From positions 186,001-250,000 of the forward strand of contig NZ_LZIL01000032.1 in the NCBI RefSeq assembly GCF_001667075.1: 64,000 bases of DNA. Direction: 5' to 3'. The position numbers and the translations under genes are program-made. Within the stretch, counting starts at the first letter, position 1, and each line of letters starts with the position of its first letter. Shown piece after piece: positions 1 through 9,103 of this stretch. The DNA comes from Mycobacterium sp. 852014-52450_SCH5900713 (lineage in GTDB: Bacteria > Actinomycetota > Actinomycetes > Mycobacteriales > Mycobacteriaceae). A model generated the notes under the pieces. The model ran no database searches, had not been told where the DNA came from, and saw only the letters and a list, made by a program, of their open reading frames with translations.

Positions 1-296
1 CCGTAGGGATGCCGGGTGGGAAAGTCGCTGATGTCGAGCCGAATCTGGGAGAACCCGGCGACCTGGGCAACCTCGCCCCGGGCAAGAAACCGATCGGCGA
101 TGCCCCGCTGATCGAGGACCTCGATGGTGCGCGCGTGCAGACCCCCGGCGCGCGCACCGATGAGGTCCTGGCCGGCGCGCCGCTCGACTATCGCCACATC
201 GACCCCCGCCAACGCCAATTCACCGGCCAACATCAGGCCCGTCGGGCCTCCTCCGGCGATCAGCACCGCGTGGTCGACGTTCTCGTGTGATAACAC
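1..296 (-). CDS. FAD-dependent aromatic-type monooxygenase, N-terminal part (runs off window)
   Basis: This is the first 98 codons of a group A flavoprotein monooxygenase (PHBH/Rox-like), cut by the window edge. The N-terminus carries the dinucleotide-binding fingerprint GGGPTGLM followed by an acidic-ended strand (VAIVERR) and the stretch RAGGLHARTIEVLDQRG, which is typical of FAD hydroxylases including rifampicin monooxygenases. The GTG start at 296 is supported by a purine-rich AGGGGG six bases upstream. The enzyme would use NAD(P)H and O2 to hydroxylate an aromatic or polyketide substrate in the cytoplasm. The substrate cannot be inferred because the C-terminal part is missing. Confidence 0.8.
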   Translation of the reverse strand, partial: MLSHENVDHAVLIAGGGPTGLMLAGELALAGVDVAIVERRAGQDLIGARAGGLHARTIEVLDQRGIADRFLARGEVAQVAGFSQIRLDISDFPTRHPY

Positions 297-411
297 TCCC
301 AACCCCCTGATAAGAGCGAAAATCGGCTTCGGCCAGCGATTGTGCGGCATCACCCCGCCCTTGCCGCAAGCCCCCCGGTGCGCTATACGTTGAGAGTGGG
401 AGGGCAATAAT

Positions 412-3400
412 TCACGTACGGTCGCGTAGCGCGTCGATCGCTCGGTAGATCCGCTGCTCGCTAACCGGCCGCGGGGTGCCCAGCTGCTGGGCCCAAAGGC
501 TCACCCGTAATTCCTCGATCTGCCACCCAAGTTCGCGGACGTCGGACGCCGCCTGCCGCGCTGGTGGCAGCGACTGTGTCAGATCGTCGTAGGCGCGCTG
601 CACGGCGCGCACCCGCTGCATTCGCTCCCGGTCCCCGTCGATCCCGTGCGGCAGCCTCTCGAGGCGCCGGCGGATTGCGCTCAGGTAGCGGATGAGATCG
701 CCCAGGTGGGCAGTTCCGGTGGCGGCGACGAACCCCGGCACCAACAGTCGATCCAGCTGAGCGCGAACGTCGGCGATCGCCTCGGACTGCGCGGGCGGCG
801 GCCGGCCGGGCAGGGCGAGTTGCACGTCCTGCGCGGCGTCCAACACTTGCTCCACGCGGGCCACGATGTCGGCGGTCGCGGACACGAGCGCCTCGCCCAC
901 CCGCTCGCGTAGCGCGGCGAACTCGTCGTGGGTCCACACCGGCCCGGGCGCCAGCGCGCCCGTCGCGGCATCGGCGCAGTCCTCGAGCAGCGCGGTCAGC
1001 GAGCCGTCCGGGTTCGCGCCGAGCGCCAGGCGGGTTCGTGAGCTCAGTTGTCGCTCAACCGCTTTGACCGGCGACGCCACGCTCAGCCCGACCAATCGCC
1101 GCATTCCCGGCCCCAGCGCGTTGTCCCGCTCCGCCTGCGTCGCAAAGACCCGCAGGTCGACCGCGCTGCCCGCGTCGACGAAGCCCGGAAAGCCGCGCAC
1201 GGCGCGGCCGTCGACCGTTCGCTCGACGACACGCGGCAGCGCGTCGAGGTCGTCGGGCCAGGTGCGCAGGCCCGTCCGTTCCAGCCCGCCGGCGACCGCC
1301 CCCGCCACGGCCTGACGAGCGGGCGCGGCCAGCCGTAGTTGCAACGCGTCGAGGTCCTTTCCGCGGGCGACCTCGGTACCGTCGGGGGACTCGACGGCGA
1401 AGGTCACCCGCAGATGCGCCGGTAACTTGTCGAGGTCGAATGCTTCGACGGGCACCAGAATGCCGGTGCGACGGCGCAATTCGCGCTGCAGCGCCTCCAG
1501 CAACGACTCCTCCGCCGCGTCGATCCCCGTCAGCACGGCTCGGGCGGTGTCGGGGGCGGGAACGAAGTTGCGGCGCAAGTCTTTTGGCAGTGAGCGGATG
1601 AGCGCGGTCACCAGCTCCTCGCGCATCGCCGGCACCTGCCAGGCGAACTCGTCACCGCCCAACCGCGCGAGCACGTCGATCGGCACGTGCACCGTGACGC
1701 CGTCGTCGGGGGCACCCGGCTCGAACCGGTAGGTCAGCGGCAGCGTGACGTCGCCCGAATGCCAGGCGGTCGGCCGCTCGGCGTCGGCGGTGTCGGCGGT
1801 GCGCAACAGATCGTCCCGAGTGAAGGTCAGCAACTCCGGTGTCTTGTGTCGCTGCTTCTTCCACCACCCGTCGAAGTGCCGCGCGGAGACGACTTGGGCC
1901 GGAATGCGGGCATCGTAGAGCGCGTAGACCTCGTCGTCACCGACGAGGAGGTCGCGGCGGCGGGCACGCTCCTCCAGCTCCTCGAGGTCGGCGCGCAGCC
2001 GCGCGTTGTCGCGAAAGAAGTGGTGGCGGGTCTGCCAGTCGCCCTCCACCAGCGCGTGCCGGATGAACAACTCCCGCGCCACCGTCGGCTCCACCCCGGC
2101 GTAACCGACGCGGCGGCGCGCAACCAGCGGCAGGCCGTAGAGCGTCGCCCGCTCGTAGGCCATCACCTCGCCGCGCCTGGCGTCCCAGTGCGGTTCGCTG
2201 TAGGTGCGCTGCACGAGGTCGCCCGCGATCCGCTCGACCGCCTCGGGCTGGATGCGCGCGGCGGTGCGCCCGTACAGGCGGCTGGTTTCGACCAGCTCGG
2301 CCACGACCACCCAGCGGGGTGGGCTTTTGGTGAGCGCTGAGCCCGGTGCGAGGACGAAGTGCGAGTTGCGCGCGCCTAGAAACTCACGGCCGTATTCGCG
2401 TCCGCCCTCGCGGCGCATGCCTACGTGCGACAGCAGCCCGGCCAACAGCGCCGCGTGCACCTGCTCCGGGTCGGCGGGCGCATCGGATGCGGCACCTTCA
2501 ACGATGCCCAGGTCGCGCGCGATGCCACGGAGTTGCCCGACCAGGTCCTGCCACTCGCGGATGCGCAGGTAGTGCAGAAACTCATCTCGGCACATGCGGC
2601 GAAATCCGTTGCCCGTCAGGGTATTCCGCTGTTCGCTTAGGTAGCGCCAGAGGTTGAGGTAGGTAAGGAAGTCGGAGTTCTCGTCGGCGAAGCGAGCATG
2701 CTTCTGACGGGCGGCCTCCTCGCGGTCGGTGGGCCGCTCCCGCGGGTCGTGGATGGTCAGCGCCGCGGCCAGCACCAGCACCTCCCGCACGCATCCCTCG
2801 GTGTGAGCCCGCAGGATCATCCGGCCCAGGCGGGGGTCGACCGGCAGGCGGGCCAGGCGGCGGCCGAGGTCGGTGATGGTGCCCTGGGCGTCGAAAGCTC
2901 CCAACTCCTGCAGCAGCTGCACGCCGTCGCGGACACTGCGCCGGTCCGGCGGGTCGAGAAATGGAAAGTTCTCCACCTCGCCGAGCCGCAGCGCGGCCAT
3001 CTGCAACAGCACCGCGGCGAGGTTGGTCCGCAAGATCTCGGGCTCGGTGTAGCGCGGACGGGCCGCGAAGTCCTCCTCGGAGTACAGGCGGATGCACACG
3101 CCGGCCGCGACCCGGCCGCAGCGGCCCGCCCGTTGGGCGGCGGAGGCCTGCGAGATCGGTTCGATCGGCAGCCGTTGAACCTTCAAGCGGCGGCTGTAGC
3201 GCGAGATACGGGCGTTGCCGGGGTCGACGACGTAGCGAATACCCGGCACCGTCAGCGACGTCTCGGCGACGTTGGTTGCCAGCACGACCCGGCGCCCGGT
3301 GTGGGGCGCGAACACCTTCTGCTGCTCAGCGGTCGGCAACCGGGCGTACAGCGGAAGCACCTCGGTGTTTCTCAATCCGCCCAAAGCCTCGGCGGTATCC

Positions 3401-4332
3401 CGGATTTCGCGTTCGCCCGAGAGGAACACCAGGACGTCCCCGGCTTGTTCGGCCTCGAGCTCAGCGATCGCGTCGACGATCGCCTCGACCTCGTCACGGG
3501 TCTCGGTGCGCACGATCTCGTGATCTGGGTCGTCGGGATCATCCTCCCGGCCGCTTGACACGGGGAGTTCCAGCGGCCGGTAGCGGATCTCTACCGGGTG
3601 CGTCCGCCCGGACACTTCGAGGATCGGCGCACCGCCGAAGTGGTCCGCGAACCGTTGCGGCTCGATGGTCGCCGAGGTGACGATCACCTTCAGGTCGGGG
3701 CGGCGCGGCAGCAGCTCGCGCAGGTAACCCAGTAGGAAGTCGATGTTCAGGCTGCGCTCGTGGGCCTCGTCGAGGATCAGTGTGTCGTAGCGCAGCAGCC
3801 GGCGGTCCCGCTGAATCTCGGCGAGCAGGATGCCGTCGGTCATCAGCTTCACCAGGGTGCGGTCGCTGACCTGATCGGTGAACCGGACCGTGAAGCCGAC
3901 GGTCTCGCCGAGCGGGCCGCCCAATTCGTCGGCGATGCGTTGCGCGACCGTGCGGGCGGCCAGCCTCCGGGGCTGGGTGTGCCCGATGGTTCCGCGGACG
4001 CCCCGGCCGGCGTCGAGACAGATCTTGGGCAGTTGGGTGGTCTTGCCCGAACCAGTTTCACCGGCGACGACGACGACCTGGTTGTCCCGAATCGCGTCGG
4101 CGATCTCCCGCCGCTGCGCGCTGACCGGGAGATCGGGATAGCTGATGGCCGGCACCGCGGCTTGCCGCGCGGCGACGAGCGCTTCGGCCTGCGTGATCTG
4201 CTCGGCGAGCTGCCGCAGCTGGTCGGGTTTGGCTCCGCGCAGATTCTTCAGGCGCCTGCCGAGGCGTGCGGCGTCGCGGGTTGTCAGACCGTCGAGTCGG
4301 GTGCGCAGTTCCGCGACGGACAGTTCGGCCAC
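412..4332 (-). CDS. hrpA: ATP-dependent RNA helicase HrpA (DEAH box)
   Basis: This 1306-residue protein has the length and order of HrpA: a short N-terminal region, Walker A GETGSGKTTQ (91-100), the DEAH box (188-191), SAT motif (220-222), a helicase C domain with the motif VI sequence QRAGRCGR, the HA2/OB-fold region and a long DUF3418 C-terminal part. DEAH helicases of this family unwind RNA or remodel ribonucleoproteins using ATP; in E. coli HrpA rescues stalled ribosomes. It starts with GTG at 4332 with only a weak ribosome-binding site. It stands alone, with about 115 bases to the gene on its 3' side and a divergent esterase gene on its 5' side. Confidence 0.95.
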   Translation of the reverse strand: MAELSVAELRTRLDGLTTRDAARLGRRLKNLRGAKPDQLRQLAEQITQAEALVAARQAAVPAISYPDLPVSAQRREIADAIRDNQVVVVAGETGSGKTTQLPKICLDAGRGVRGTIGHTQPRRLAARTVAQRIADELGGPLGETVGFTVRFTDQVSDRTLVKLMTDGILLAEIQRDRRLLRYDTLILDEAHERSLNIDFLLGYLRELLPRRPDLKVIVTSATIEPQRFADHFGGAPILEVSGRTHPVEIRYRPLELPVSSGREDDPDDPDHEIVRTETRDEVEAIVDAIAELEAEQAGDVLVFLSGEREIRDTAEALGGLRNTEVLPLYARLPTAEQQKVFAPHTGRRVVLATNVAETSLTVPGIRYVVDPGNARISRYSRRLKVQRLPIEPISQASAAQRAGRCGRVAAGVCIRLYSEEDFAARPRYTEPEILRTNLAAVLLQMAALRLGEVENFPFLDPPDRRSVRDGVQLLQELGAFDAQGTITDLGRRLARLPVDPRLGRMILRAHTEGCVREVLVLAAALTIHDPRERPTDREEAARQKHARFADENSDFLTYLNLWRYLSEQRNTLTGNGFRRMCRDEFLHYLRIREWQDLVGQLRGIARDLGIVEGAASDAPADPEQVHAALLAGLLSHVGMRREGGREYGREFLGARNSHFVLAPGSALTKSPPRWVVVAELVETSRLYGRTAARIQPEAVERIAGDLVQRTYSEPHWDARRGEVMAYERATLYGLPLVARRRVGYAGVEPTVARELFIRHALVEGDWQTRHHFFRDNARLRADLEELEERARRRDLLVGDDEVYALYDARIPAQVVSARHFDGWWKKQRHKTPELLTFTRDDLLRTADTADAERPTAWHSGDVTLPLTYRFEPGAPDDGVTVHVPIDVLARLGGDEFAWQVPAMREELVTALIRSLPKDLRRNFVPAPDTARAVLTGIDAAEESLLEALQRELRRRTGILVPVEAFDLDKLPAHLRVTFAVESPDGTEVARGKDLDALQLRLAAPARQAVAGAVAGGLERTGLRTWPDDLDALPRVVERTVDGRAVRGFPGFVDAGSAVDLRVFATQAERDNALGPGMRRLVGLSVASPVKAVERQLSSRTRLALGANPDGSLTALLEDCADAATGALAPGPVWTHDEFAALRERVGEALVSATADIVARVEQVLDAAQDVQLALPGRPPPAQSEAIADVRAQLDRLLVPGFVAATGTAHLGDLIRYLSAIRRRLERLPHGIDGDRERMQRVRAVQRAYDDLTQSLPPARQAASDVRELGWQIEELRVSLWAQQLGTPRPVSEQRIYRAIDALRDRT

Positions 4333-4505
4333 TCGGGCCAGGGTAGGCGTGCCCGCTCGCGGACATCATCGGGTCGGGCGACGGTGATTCGCGCGCAATC
4401 GGCCCGGGTAATCCACGGCGGCGTCCGGAATATCCGAAGCCGGCAGCGTTTTCGCGTCTCGCGCAGGCGGCCGACTACACCAATCCCCTGTGGCGGATCT
4501 CGTTG

Positions 4506-5774
4506 ATGCGGGGCGCCATCCCGATCGCCGTCGAGCTGCTCACCGTCGTGGCGTTGGTTTACGCGATCGGATGGCGAGGGCGCCGCTGGCGGGTGTTGTC
4601 GGTGCCGGCGGGGGCGGTTATGGGCGTCCTGTTCGGCGCGCTCATTCACTGGCATTACGAAACGCTCGGTCTGGCCAGCGAGCCGGCGCCGTGGCCGATG
4701 TGGCTGTGGGTCTCGCTCACGGGATTCTCCGTGGTGATCGCGGTAGTCGGCTGGCATGGCGCCGGCTGGTGGCGGCGCAACGCCGCTGTGTTCGCGGCGT
4801 CGTTTTGCCTGCTGAGCACGGGATTGACGATCAACGGCTGGCTGGGTTACTTCCCCACTGTCTACGCCGCCTGGGGCCAACTGACCAATGCGCCGTTGCC
4901 GGGCCAAGCCGACTGGGATGCCGTTGCGGCGATGCGGCACAAAGGCGTCAAGCCGTCACGCGGCGTGGTCGTCGCGGTGGACTCCGGCGACCAAGCGTCG
5001 GGTTTTCGCCACCGCGGCGAATGGGTCTACCTGCCACCGGCCTGGTTCAGCAGCACACCACCAGCGCGGCTGCCGGCGGTGCTCATGCTCGGCGGGGAAT
5101 TCAACACACCGGCCGACTGGATTCGCGCCGGCGAGGCCGTCAGCACCCTCGACGCCTTTGCCGCGACGCACGCCGGCAACGCGCCCATCGCCGTCTTCGC
5201 CGACGCGACCGGCGGATTCGGCGTCGACACCGAGTGTGTGAACGGGTCGCGCGGCAACGCCGCCGACCACCTGACCGCCGATGTCGTTCCCGCGATCAAT
5301 GCCCAATTCGCGGCGGCGAGGTGGGGCGTCGTCGGCTTCTCCTCCGGCGGTACCTGCGCGGTCGATTTGGCCGTCATGCATCCCGGCACGTTCGGCGCCT
5401 TCGTCGACGTCGGCGGTGACCTCGCGCCCAACGCGGGCACGCGATCCCAAACCGTCGACCGGTTGTTTGGCGGCGACTCGGAGGCCTGGTCGTCGTTCGA
5501 CCCCAGCACGGTCATCGCGCGCCACGGCGCCTACTCCGATCTGTCCGGTCTGTTCGCGGTTCCGGGTGGGCATGGCGGCCGGTCGCAGGCGGTCGGTCAG
5601 GCCGCCGCGGAATCGCTCTGCGGTCTCGGTGCCGCCCATGGCATCGACTGCAGCATCGTCGAACTGCCCGGGAAGCACGACTGGCCCTCTGCCGCAACAG
5701 CATTCGCCGCAACGCTGCCCTGGCTTGCCGGACGGCTGCAAACCCCAGGTGTCACCGCGACCTGCCGTACTTAG
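4506..5774 (+). CDS. membrane-anchored alpha/beta hydrolase (esterase D / antigen 85-like)
   Basis: The 422-residue product has about four hydrophobic helices in residues 1-110, then an extracytoplasmic alpha/beta-hydrolase domain. The nucleophile elbow is GFSSG with the serine near residue 279, and a late HDW motif (near 398) supplies a plausible catalytic histidine. This architecture, a multi-helix anchor followed by a putative esterase domain, recurs in mycobacterial cell-envelope esterases related to the antigen 85 fold. Substrate is unknown; an envelope lipid or trehalose ester would fit but is inference. A TTG codon lies directly upstream at 4503; ATG 4506 is the simpler start. It diverges from hrpA. 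Confidence 0.8.
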   Translation: MRGAIPIAVELLTVVALVYAIGWRGRRWRVLSVPAGAVMGVLFGALIHWHYETLGLASEPAPWPMWLWVSLTGFSVVIAVVGWHGAGWWRRNAAVFAASFCLLSTGLTINGWLGYFPTVYAAWGQLTNAPLPGQADWDAVAAMRHKGVKPSRGVVVAVDSGDQASGFRHRGEWVYLPPAWFSSTPPARLPAVLMLGGEFNTPADWIRAGEAVSTLDAFAATHAGNAPIAVFADATGGFGVDTECVNGSRGNAADHLTADVVPAINAQFAAARWGVVGFSSGGTCAVDLAVMHPGTFGAFVDVGGDLAPNAGTRSQTVDRLFGGDSEAWSSFDPSTVIARHGAYSDLSGLFAVPGGHGGRSQAVGQAAAESLCGLGAAHGIDCSIVELPGKHDWPSAATAFAATLPWLAGRLQTPGVTATCRT

Positions 5775-5796
5775 GGGGTCGGGCCGTGGGCCGTTC

Positions 5797-5858
5797 GCCG
5801 AGCGTGGGGCCGATGGACGAATTCGAGTCAGTTTTCATCCGTAGGGCCCACACTCGGC
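5797..5858. repeat. intergenic inverted-repeat element, copy 1 (12-bp arms, 38-bp spacer)
   Basis: Left arm GCCGAGCGTGGG (5797-5808) pairs with right arm CCCACACTCGGC (5847-5858) at 11 of 12 positions, with exactly 38 bases between. It fills the gap between the esterase and the enoyl-CoA hydratase. Two further copies with the same spacer length lie at 19752-19811 and 52885-52946, and the spacer sequences are related. It could act as a terminator or an interspersed palindromic repeat. Confidence 0.75.
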
Positions 5859-5874
5859 GCCCTAGGGTGAACCC

Positions 5875-6648
5875 ATGAGTCTCGTCACGTATGAGCTGGA
5901 CGACCACGTCGCTACCATCACCCTCAACCGCCCCGAGGCTCGTAACGCCATCAACGGGCCTCTCCGTCAAGACTTGAACGCGGCGTGGGAGCGGTTCCGC
6001 GACGACCTGGACGCGTGGGTCGCGATCCTGACCGCCAACGGCAGCGTCTACTGCGCCGGCGGCGACCTCAAGGACGGCGAGGGCTCGGTGGGCACCTTCG
6101 GCGGCACCTTCTGGGAGAAGCCGACGATCAACTCCTTCGAGTCGGGGATGGAGCTGTTCAAGCCGACCATCGCCGCCGTGCACGGGCCCTGCATCGGCTA
6201 TGGAGTGACCGGCGCGCTCTTCTGCGACTTCGTCATCGCCAGCACCGAGGCGACGTTCTGTTTTCCCGAGGTGTCGATCGGCGTGCCCACCATCGTCGGG
6301 GCCATCCGGCTACCCCAGCGGGTGGGCTGGGCCCACGCCATGGAACTGCTCCTGACCGGCAAGCCCATGAGCGCCGTGCGGGCCAAGGAAATCGGTCTGG
6401 TGTGGAAGCTCGTCGAGCCGGACGACTTGCAGGCCGAGGCCCGGGCCTGGGCCCGGACCCTGACCGAGGCCGCTCCCCTGGCCCAGCGGGCGACCAAGGA
6501 AGTGGCGTGGCGGACGGCGGACATGGGCTGGATCGAGGCCGTTCGCTTCGGGGAGACCATGCGCAAGGTGGCCGGGGCGACCGAGGACGTCGCCGAGGGC
6601 CTCCGGGCGTGGGCCGAGAAGCGCAAGCCCCAGTGGCGCGGCCGCTAG
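5875..6648 (+). CDS. enoyl-CoA hydratase/isomerase (crotonase superfamily)
   Basis: The 257-residue length is typical of single-domain crotonases. The oxyanion-hole regions are visible: CAGGDLKDGEG near residues 60-70 and the PTIAAVHGPCIGYG segment around 100-113. The fold binds acyl-CoA thioesters and stabilises an enolate, usually for hydration of trans-2-enoyl-CoA in beta-oxidation. The residue corresponding to the second catalytic glutamate is not obvious, so isomerase or other crotonase chemistry is possible. A small DUF3253 gene follows after 2 bases and is probably co-transcribed. Confidence 0.85.
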   Translation: MSLVTYELDDHVATITLNRPEARNAINGPLRQDLNAAWERFRDDLDAWVAILTANGSVYCAGGDLKDGEGSVGTFGGTFWEKPTINSFESGMELFKPTIAAVHGPCIGYGVTGALFCDFVIASTEATFCFPEVSIGVPTIVGAIRLPQRVGWAHAMELLLTGKPMSAVRAKEIGLVWKLVEPDDLQAEARAWARTLTEAAPLAQRATKEVAWRTADMGWIEAVRFGETMRKVAGATEDVAEGLRAWAEKRKPQWRGR

Positions 6649-6650
6649 GA

Positions 6651-6992
6651 ATGGGTGGGCGATTGCGTGCCGAGCTGGGCCGGGTCCGTGACGGCGGCGG
6701 GCCCGGCGCCGACTATGCCGAGATCGCGCTCGGGGACGGGCCGATCAGGCGGCGACTCGAATCGTCGATCCGCGCGCTGGCCGAGCACCGCGGCTCGCGG
6801 AGCAGCATCTGCCCGTCGGACGCGGCCCGGGCCGTGGGTGGCGAGAACTGGCGCGCGCTGATGCCCGAAGCACGCGACGTCGCGCGGCAGCTCGCCAGAT
6901 CGGGCGACGTGGAGATCACGCAGCGCGGCTCCGCTGTCGATCCCGAGGGCGACTGGACCGGCCCCATTCGCATCCGGACTACCGCCGACTGA
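6651..6992 (+). CDS. DUF3253 family protein
   Basis: This 113-residue protein contains the conserved DUF3253 core: IRALAEHRGSRSSICPSDAARAVGG, then WRALMPEARDVARQLARSGDVEITQRG and a closing GPIRIR. The predicted winged-helix-like arrangement (helices followed by a beta hairpin) is consistent with a small nucleic-acid-binding or regulatory protein, but the function of the family is not established. ATG 6651 comes two bases after the stop of the enoyl-CoA hydratase gene, so translation is likely coupled. The first 30 residues are poorly conserved and the true start could lie further inside. Confidence 0.75.
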   Translation: MGGRLRAELGRVRDGGGPGADYAEIALGDGPIRRRLESSIRALAEHRGSRSSICPSDAARAVGGENWRALMPEARDVARQLARSGDVEITQRGSAVDPEGDWTGPIRIRTTAD

Positions 6993-7097
6993 GAGCTTCC
7001 GTTGCGCCGCAATATGATTCGGCTGTATGCGTTCGCTTCCCCGACCCAGCGTCAACCGGCAGGACCGCCGCGGTCGATGATGTGACAGGATTTCGGC

Positions 7098-7775
7098 ATG
7101 AGTGCACGCAGATTTGGTCGCATAGTTGGTGTGTCGGTGGCGACGACCTGGGCTGCGCTGAGCATCCCCGTCTGGGACTCGTCAGCCCTGCCCTCCGCTG
7201 CCGCCGACGCATGCTCCGACGTCTCGGTGGTGTTCGCCCGCGGCACTCATCAGGAGCCCGGTCTGGGCAACATCGGGCAGGCGTTCGTGGACTCGCTCAC
7301 CTCGCAGCTCGGAGGCAAGTCCGTCGACGTCTACGCCGTCAACTACCCGGCCAACGACGACTACCACAACAGCGCCAACGCCGGATCCAATGACGCAAGC
7401 ACACATATTCAAGACACGGTGGCCAGCTGCCCGAACTCGAGGATCGTCCTCGGCGGATACTCGCAGGGCTCGACGGTGATCGATCTGGCGACCAACGCGA
7501 TGGCGCCCTCGGTCGCCGACCACGTCGCCGCGGTGGCCCTCTTCGGCGAGCCCAGCAGCGGATTCTCATCCATGTTGTGGGGCGGACAACCGCTACCGAC
7601 GATCAACCCGGCGTACGGATCCAAGACCATCAGCCTGTGCGCCCCCGACGACCCGATCTGCTCCGGAGGCGGCAACATCATGGCGCACGTCTCCTATATC
7701 GACGCCGGAATGACCGCCCAGGCCGCGACGTTCGCGGCCAACAAGATCAACCAGGGGCCGGCGCCGCGCGTCTGA
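7098..7775 (+). CDS. cfp21: secreted cutinase Cfp21
   Basis: The 225-residue precursor has an N-terminal signal peptide of about 37 residues ending before DACSD and the cutinase fold. The substrate entry motif FARGTHQ, the nucleophile motif GYSQG (Ser122), the CAPDDPIC segment with the catalytic Asp, and the MAHVSY segment with the catalytic His are all present, with paired cysteines. I recognise it as very close to M. tuberculosis Cfp21 (Rv1984c), a secreted esterase/lipase and culture-filtrate antigen. It is a single-gene unit; a GC-rich hairpin overlaps its stop codon. Confidence 0.92.
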   Translation: MSARRFGRIVGVSVATTWAALSIPVWDSSALPSAAADACSDVSVVFARGTHQEPGLGNIGQAFVDSLTSQLGGKSVDVYAVNYPANDDYHNSANAGSNDASTHIQDTVASCPNSRIVLGGYSQGSTVIDLATNAMAPSVADHVAAVALFGEPSSGFSSMLWGGQPLPTINPAYGSKTISLCAPDDPICSGGGNIMAHVSYIDAGMTAQAATFAANKINQGPAPRV

Positions 7776-7785
7776 GGCGCGCGGC
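7763..7785. terminator. hairpin overlapping the cfp21 stop, bidirectional terminator candidate
   Basis: GCCGCGCG (7763-7770) and CGCGCGGC (7778-7785) form a perfect 8-bp GC stem with a 7-base loop that contains the cfp21 TGA. It sits between two convergent genes, so one hairpin could end transcription from both sides. No U-tract follows, as is common in mycobacteria. Confidence 0.6.
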
Positions 7786-7787
7786 CG

Positions 7788-8462
7788 TCAGTCGTTCGCG
7801 CGTTCTTCTTGCCGCTGCCGCTTCTCGGCGGCCGCCAGTTGCGCGACGCGGTCCGCCTCGGAGCGCTTTTCGGCGGCGTCGCCCAGCTTGTCCTCGGCCT
7901 CGTCGATCTTCGCCGCCGCGGCCTTGGAGGCGGCCTTCTCGGCGGCCTGAGTCCTGGTCTCCACCTGGCGTTTGGCCGACTCGACCGTCCGCTTCTGCCT
8001 CTCCGCCGCCTCGTCGGCGCGCCGCTTCGCCGCGGCGCTCTGCTGCTGGGCCGATTGCGCGGCTTCGCGTTTGCGTTGCTCGGCGGCGTTGCGGGCCTCG
8101 GTGATCTCCTGCTGCGTGGCCGCCTGCGCTTCCTGCCGGTCCGCGATCGCCTCGTCGCGGGCGCCCTTCAGCTTCGCGTCGGCCTGCTCCTTCCTGGCTA
8201 CGGCCTTCGCGTCCAGCTGCGCCGCGCGGCCCAGCGCGTCGCTGCGTTCAACGAGTGCCGTCCCCCGCTCGACCAGCTTCGGATCATCGAGCACATTGCC
8301 GACCGTGGTGTCCAGCATGCCGAGCGAGCGCTCGAACAGCAGCCGCGCGGGCGCTTCGGTCGGGATTCGGGTGACAACCCGATCCTCGATGACCTGCAAT
8401 GGGAAACGGGCCAGCTGGTAGTGGAACCGCAGAACGGCGAACGGGACTTCGGATATTCTCAT
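7788..8462 (-). CDS. alanine/lysine-rich coiled-coil protein, unknown function
   Basis: The 224-residue protein has a conserved-looking N-terminus (residues 1-75: MRISEVPFAVLRFHYQLARFP, then a DDPKLVERG segment), followed by about 140 residues that are almost entirely A, K, E, R, Q and D in long amphipathic heptad-like patterns. This predicts an extended coiled coil. There is no signal peptide or membrane segment. It lies 26 bases downstream of the CsbD-like gene on the same strand and probably forms an operon with it. ATG 8462 is preferred over the TTG directly upstream, with AGGAG about seven bases before it. Function unknown; a stress-related scaffold is a guess. Confidence 0.75.
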   Translation of the reverse strand: MRISEVPFAVLRFHYQLARFPLQVIEDRVVTRIPTEAPARLLFERSLGMLDTTVGNVLDDPKLVERGTALVERSDALGRAAQLDAKAVARKEQADAKLKGARDEAIADRQEAQAATQQEITEARNAAEQRKREAAQSAQQQSAAAKRRADEAAERQKRTVESAKRQVETRTQAAEKAASKAAAAKIDEAEDKLGDAAEKRSEADRVAQLAAAEKRQRQEERAND

Positions 8463-8488
8463 CAACTTCTCCTGTGTGTGACCCGCCG

Positions 8489-9046
8489 TCAGGGCAGGTC
8501 GGCTTCGTCGGTGACGTTCTGGGCTTGACGTCGCAGGCGGTCGGCCTCCGACGCCTCGTTGTGCGCCACCTGGACCGAGGTCTGGTGCTCGGCGACGGCG
8601 TCGATGATGTCCTCCGACGCTTCACGGATCTCGGCGCGCTCTTCGGCTTTCGCTCGCTGCGCTTCACGCTGCGCGTCCAGCTCGGCCTGGGTCTTCTCGG
8701 CGGTCGCCCGCTGCCGCGCGGCCTCCTCGGCGGCCCGTTTCTGAGCCGCCTCCTGGGCTTCGATCGATTCTTCGGCGGCGACGGCTTGCGCGTTCGCCGC
8801 GACCCGCTGTTGGGCGCCCTGGACCCTGGCTTCGGCCGCGGCGTCCTGCGCCTGCTTGGCCTGCGCCTCGGCGACGGCCTCCATCGCGTTCGCTTCCTTG
8901 CGCTCGTGCGCCTGGGTCTGCTCGAGTTGCCCCTCGGCGGTCAGCGATTCGTTGCCGGTAACAGCCCCGAACACCTCTTTGGCTTTGCCTTTCACCGAAT
9001 CGATCAGGCCCCGCCGGGCCTCGTCGGCTTTGTTCTGCTCGCTCAT
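8489..9046 (-). CDS. CsbD-like N-terminus plus long coiled coil
   Basis: The first 35 residues (MSEQNKADEARRGLIDSVKGK and then AKEVFGAVTGNESLTAEGQLEQ) match the CsbD general-stress protein pattern. The remaining 140 residues are an A/E/Q/R-rich coiled coil. Total length is 185 residues against about 60-70 for plain CsbD, so this is a CsbD domain extended by a coiled coil. The start at 9046 is supported by AAGGAG seven bases upstream. A SigF-like promoter (9104-9128) precedes it, fitting the stress-regulated history of CsbD. It leads a two-gene operon with the coiled-coil gene at 7788-8462. Confidence 0.8.
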   Translation of the reverse strand: MSEQNKADEARRGLIDSVKGKAKEVFGAVTGNESLTAEGQLEQTQAHERKEANAMEAVAEAQAKQAQDAAAEARVQGAQQRVAANAQAVAAEESIEAQEAAQKRAAEEAARQRATAEKTQAELDAQREAQRAKAEERAEIREASEDIIDAVAEHQTSVQVAHNEASEADRLRRQAQNVTDEADLP

Positions 9047-9103
9047 CGAAAATCTCCTTGCGGCGGTTAGCCAAGAATTGCGTTCGCTCGTGTACGCCCA
9101 GTG

